From the NCBI GenBank assembly GCA_019745505.1, contig JAIETE010000204.1:1-46105 (forward strand): a DNA stretch of 46,105 nucleotides, given 5' to 3'. This DNA comes from Candidatus Obscuribacterales bacterium. GTDB taxonomy: Bacteria; Cyanobacteriota; Vampirovibrionia; Obscuribacterales; Obscuribacteraceae. The translations under genes were made by a program, and so were the position numbers. Under the pieces are notes generated by a model that worked only from the letters and a program-made list of their open reading frames with translations, had not been told where the DNA came from and did no database searches. Within the stretch, counting starts at the first letter, position 1, and each line of letters begins with the position of its first letter. This document shows positions 45,097-46,105 of this stretch, piece by piece.

Positions 45097-46105
45097 GACC
45101 GCGCGTGCTCTTAAATACTTCTATTGCAACCTCATCAACGTCAATGATTTCTGAATAATCGCGGTTTTGCCCTTTGATCCCCTTCTGGGAGAGCTGAGAC
45201 AGTAACCCTTTGGCAGTTTGCAATCTGGCGGCATGAAGGATTACAGCGTCATCAAAACTGCTGGCGTCAGCCAATTTTACCTGCTTATGCAGGCAGCTCA
45301 AATAGTGACGAAAGGAGGCTTGCTCAGTGATGCCGACAGATACTCCCCTTGCATCTTGGAACAGTGTTGCAACATATTGATCATCATAAATTGCATCGGG
45401 GGCCATGATGCTCAAAACATTTAGTTTCGATGCCGAGCCCAAGAAATGAATCTTGTATTCGGAAAGTGCTTGCGGGCAGTAATACCAGGTGGACCGTTGG
45501 CGAACTTCTTCGTCGTAAGCCTGCCAAAACTTCTCGCCGGAGAAGAACCGAACATTCATCCAGGTGCCTGAGCATATTGCGTTTGCCTTAGCAAGCGCAG
45601 CGGTTAGCATTTGCTGATTGCAATAGCCAACAATTACCTTACTACCGCTCATTCGTAGTCCCGCAATTAAATCAAGTACGTTCGCAACCCATACAGAGTC
45701 ATCAACGAAATAAGTTCCTTTTGGGTGCTCGCAAACAAGATAATAGCCTGGAGCTTTCCATTCGTTCGCAGATTCTATTAGTTCCGCAACCTGCTGATCA
45801 TCGCGCAAGCAATCTGAAGACAGAGCAATTGTGGAATAGAGATCCAACTTACTGTCTAGAGACCTCGCCTCTTCCAATATGAGCCTTTGAATTTCTAACC
45901 AATCATCGTCGATCCGCTCGGCAAGGATTCCAGGCAATATAAAGTCTCTACAGCCAAGGTGGATGTTCTGTTCATGCAGCTTAGCAATCAATTGGGCCAA
46001 GGCAGGGCTTTGGAAAAAGGCCCCCGTCTGATAGTTCGCAGGCCAATAGTCATGCGAGCATAAACGCGAATGATCTGCATGCGGCATGTAAAACTGCGGA
46101 TCAAG
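45065..46105 (-). CDS. Unknown protein, 5' end outside window
   Basis: At least 346 residues are visible; the frame stays open past ATG 46087 to the right edge (the extra codons read LDPQFY), so the true start is probably outside. It is a soluble alpha/beta protein with regularly spaced beta strands (FILPGILAERI; DLYSTIALSSD; GYYLVCEHPKG; KVIVGYCNQQ; NVRFFSGEKFW; YKIHFLG) separated by helices, suggesting a TIM-barrel-like fold. I do not recognise a family or catalytic motif. It is convergent with the HNH gene, the 3' ends overlapping by 32 bases. Together they may be a two-gene accessory module; that is inference. Confidence 0.6.
   Translation of the reverse strand, partial: LDPQFYMPHADHSRLCSHDYWPANYQTGAFFQSPALAQLIAKLHEQNIHLGCRDFILPGILAERIDDDWLEIQRLILEEARSLDSKLDLYSTIALSSDCLRDDQQVAELIESANEWKAPGYYLVCEHPKGTYFVDDSVWVANVLDLIAGLRMSGSKVIVGYCNQQMLTAALAKANAICSGTWMNVRFFSGEKFWQAYDEEVRQRSTWYYCPQALSEYKIHFLGSASKLNVLSIMAPDAIYDDQYVATLFQDARGVSVGITEQASFRHYLSCLHKQVKLADASSFDDAVILHAARLQTAKGLLSQLSQKGIKGQNRDYSEIIDVDEVAIEVFKSTRGPTLRRQWSQL

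Overview
The window reads as a chromosomal segment of a Gram-negative-type bacterium with no phage core, insertion sequence or CRISPR array. Apolipoprotein N-acyltransferase implies an outer-membrane lipoprotein pathway. The RecA, AddAB, sigma-70 and KdpE proteins, the many giant or repeat-rich hypothetical proteins, and a secreted protein with repeated F-x-x-x-Y...RLxRLE units together suggest a non-photosynthetic cyanobacterial relative (Vampirovibrionia/Melainabacteria, Obscuribacterales-like). That placement is inferred from gene character and has not been tested by phylogeny.

Left part (1-9.8 kb): the 3' portion of a membrane glycosyltransferase; a rhodanese plus small Cys-rich secreted protein operon closed by a strong terminator; a GNAT acetyltransferase; an apparently leaderless gene of unknown function; then an ion-homeostasis cluster made of a KimA-like APC permease, a KdpD-type sensor kinase lacking the usual N-terminal half, and KdpE. 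A membrane-anchored protein resembling DUF6973 follows.

Centre-left (9.8-16 kb) is the most unusual section. Two consecutive genes share an ungapped N-terminal segment of about 41 residues and a conserved upstream DNA module, but have unrelated C-termini. The second carries glycine-zipper repeats and three F-A-C motifs. It is followed at 30-bp spacings by an 816-residue fusion of an MNIO/DUF692 iron oxidase, an HvfC/DUF2063-like partner domain and a SAM methyltransferase, and then by a HEAT-like repeat protein. This looks like a candidate ribosomal-peptide (or protein) modification operon with its substrates.

Middle (16-32.7 kb): a fatty acid hydroxylase-like membrane enzyme; a short-chain dehydrogenase divergent from a TetR regulator, with two identical-geometry operators between them; the addB-addA recombination nuclease operon downstream of a sigma-70 family factor; and a 1688-residue protein with a C-terminal papain-like Cys-His-Asn catalytic pattern, translationally coupled to a small partner.

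Right part (32.8-46.1 kb): tRNA-Arg(CCG), a Crp/Fnr regulator, a structured 645-bp intergenic region, recA, lnt, a START-like secreted protein and its overlapping partner, two unknown or SDR-like genes on the minus strand, a secreted Gly/Pro-rich repeat protein, histidine ammonia-lyase, and tRNA-Val(CAC). Just beyond that tRNA are an HNH nuclease gene and a convergent, overlapping unknown gene that runs off the right edge. Those last two look like accessory cargo.
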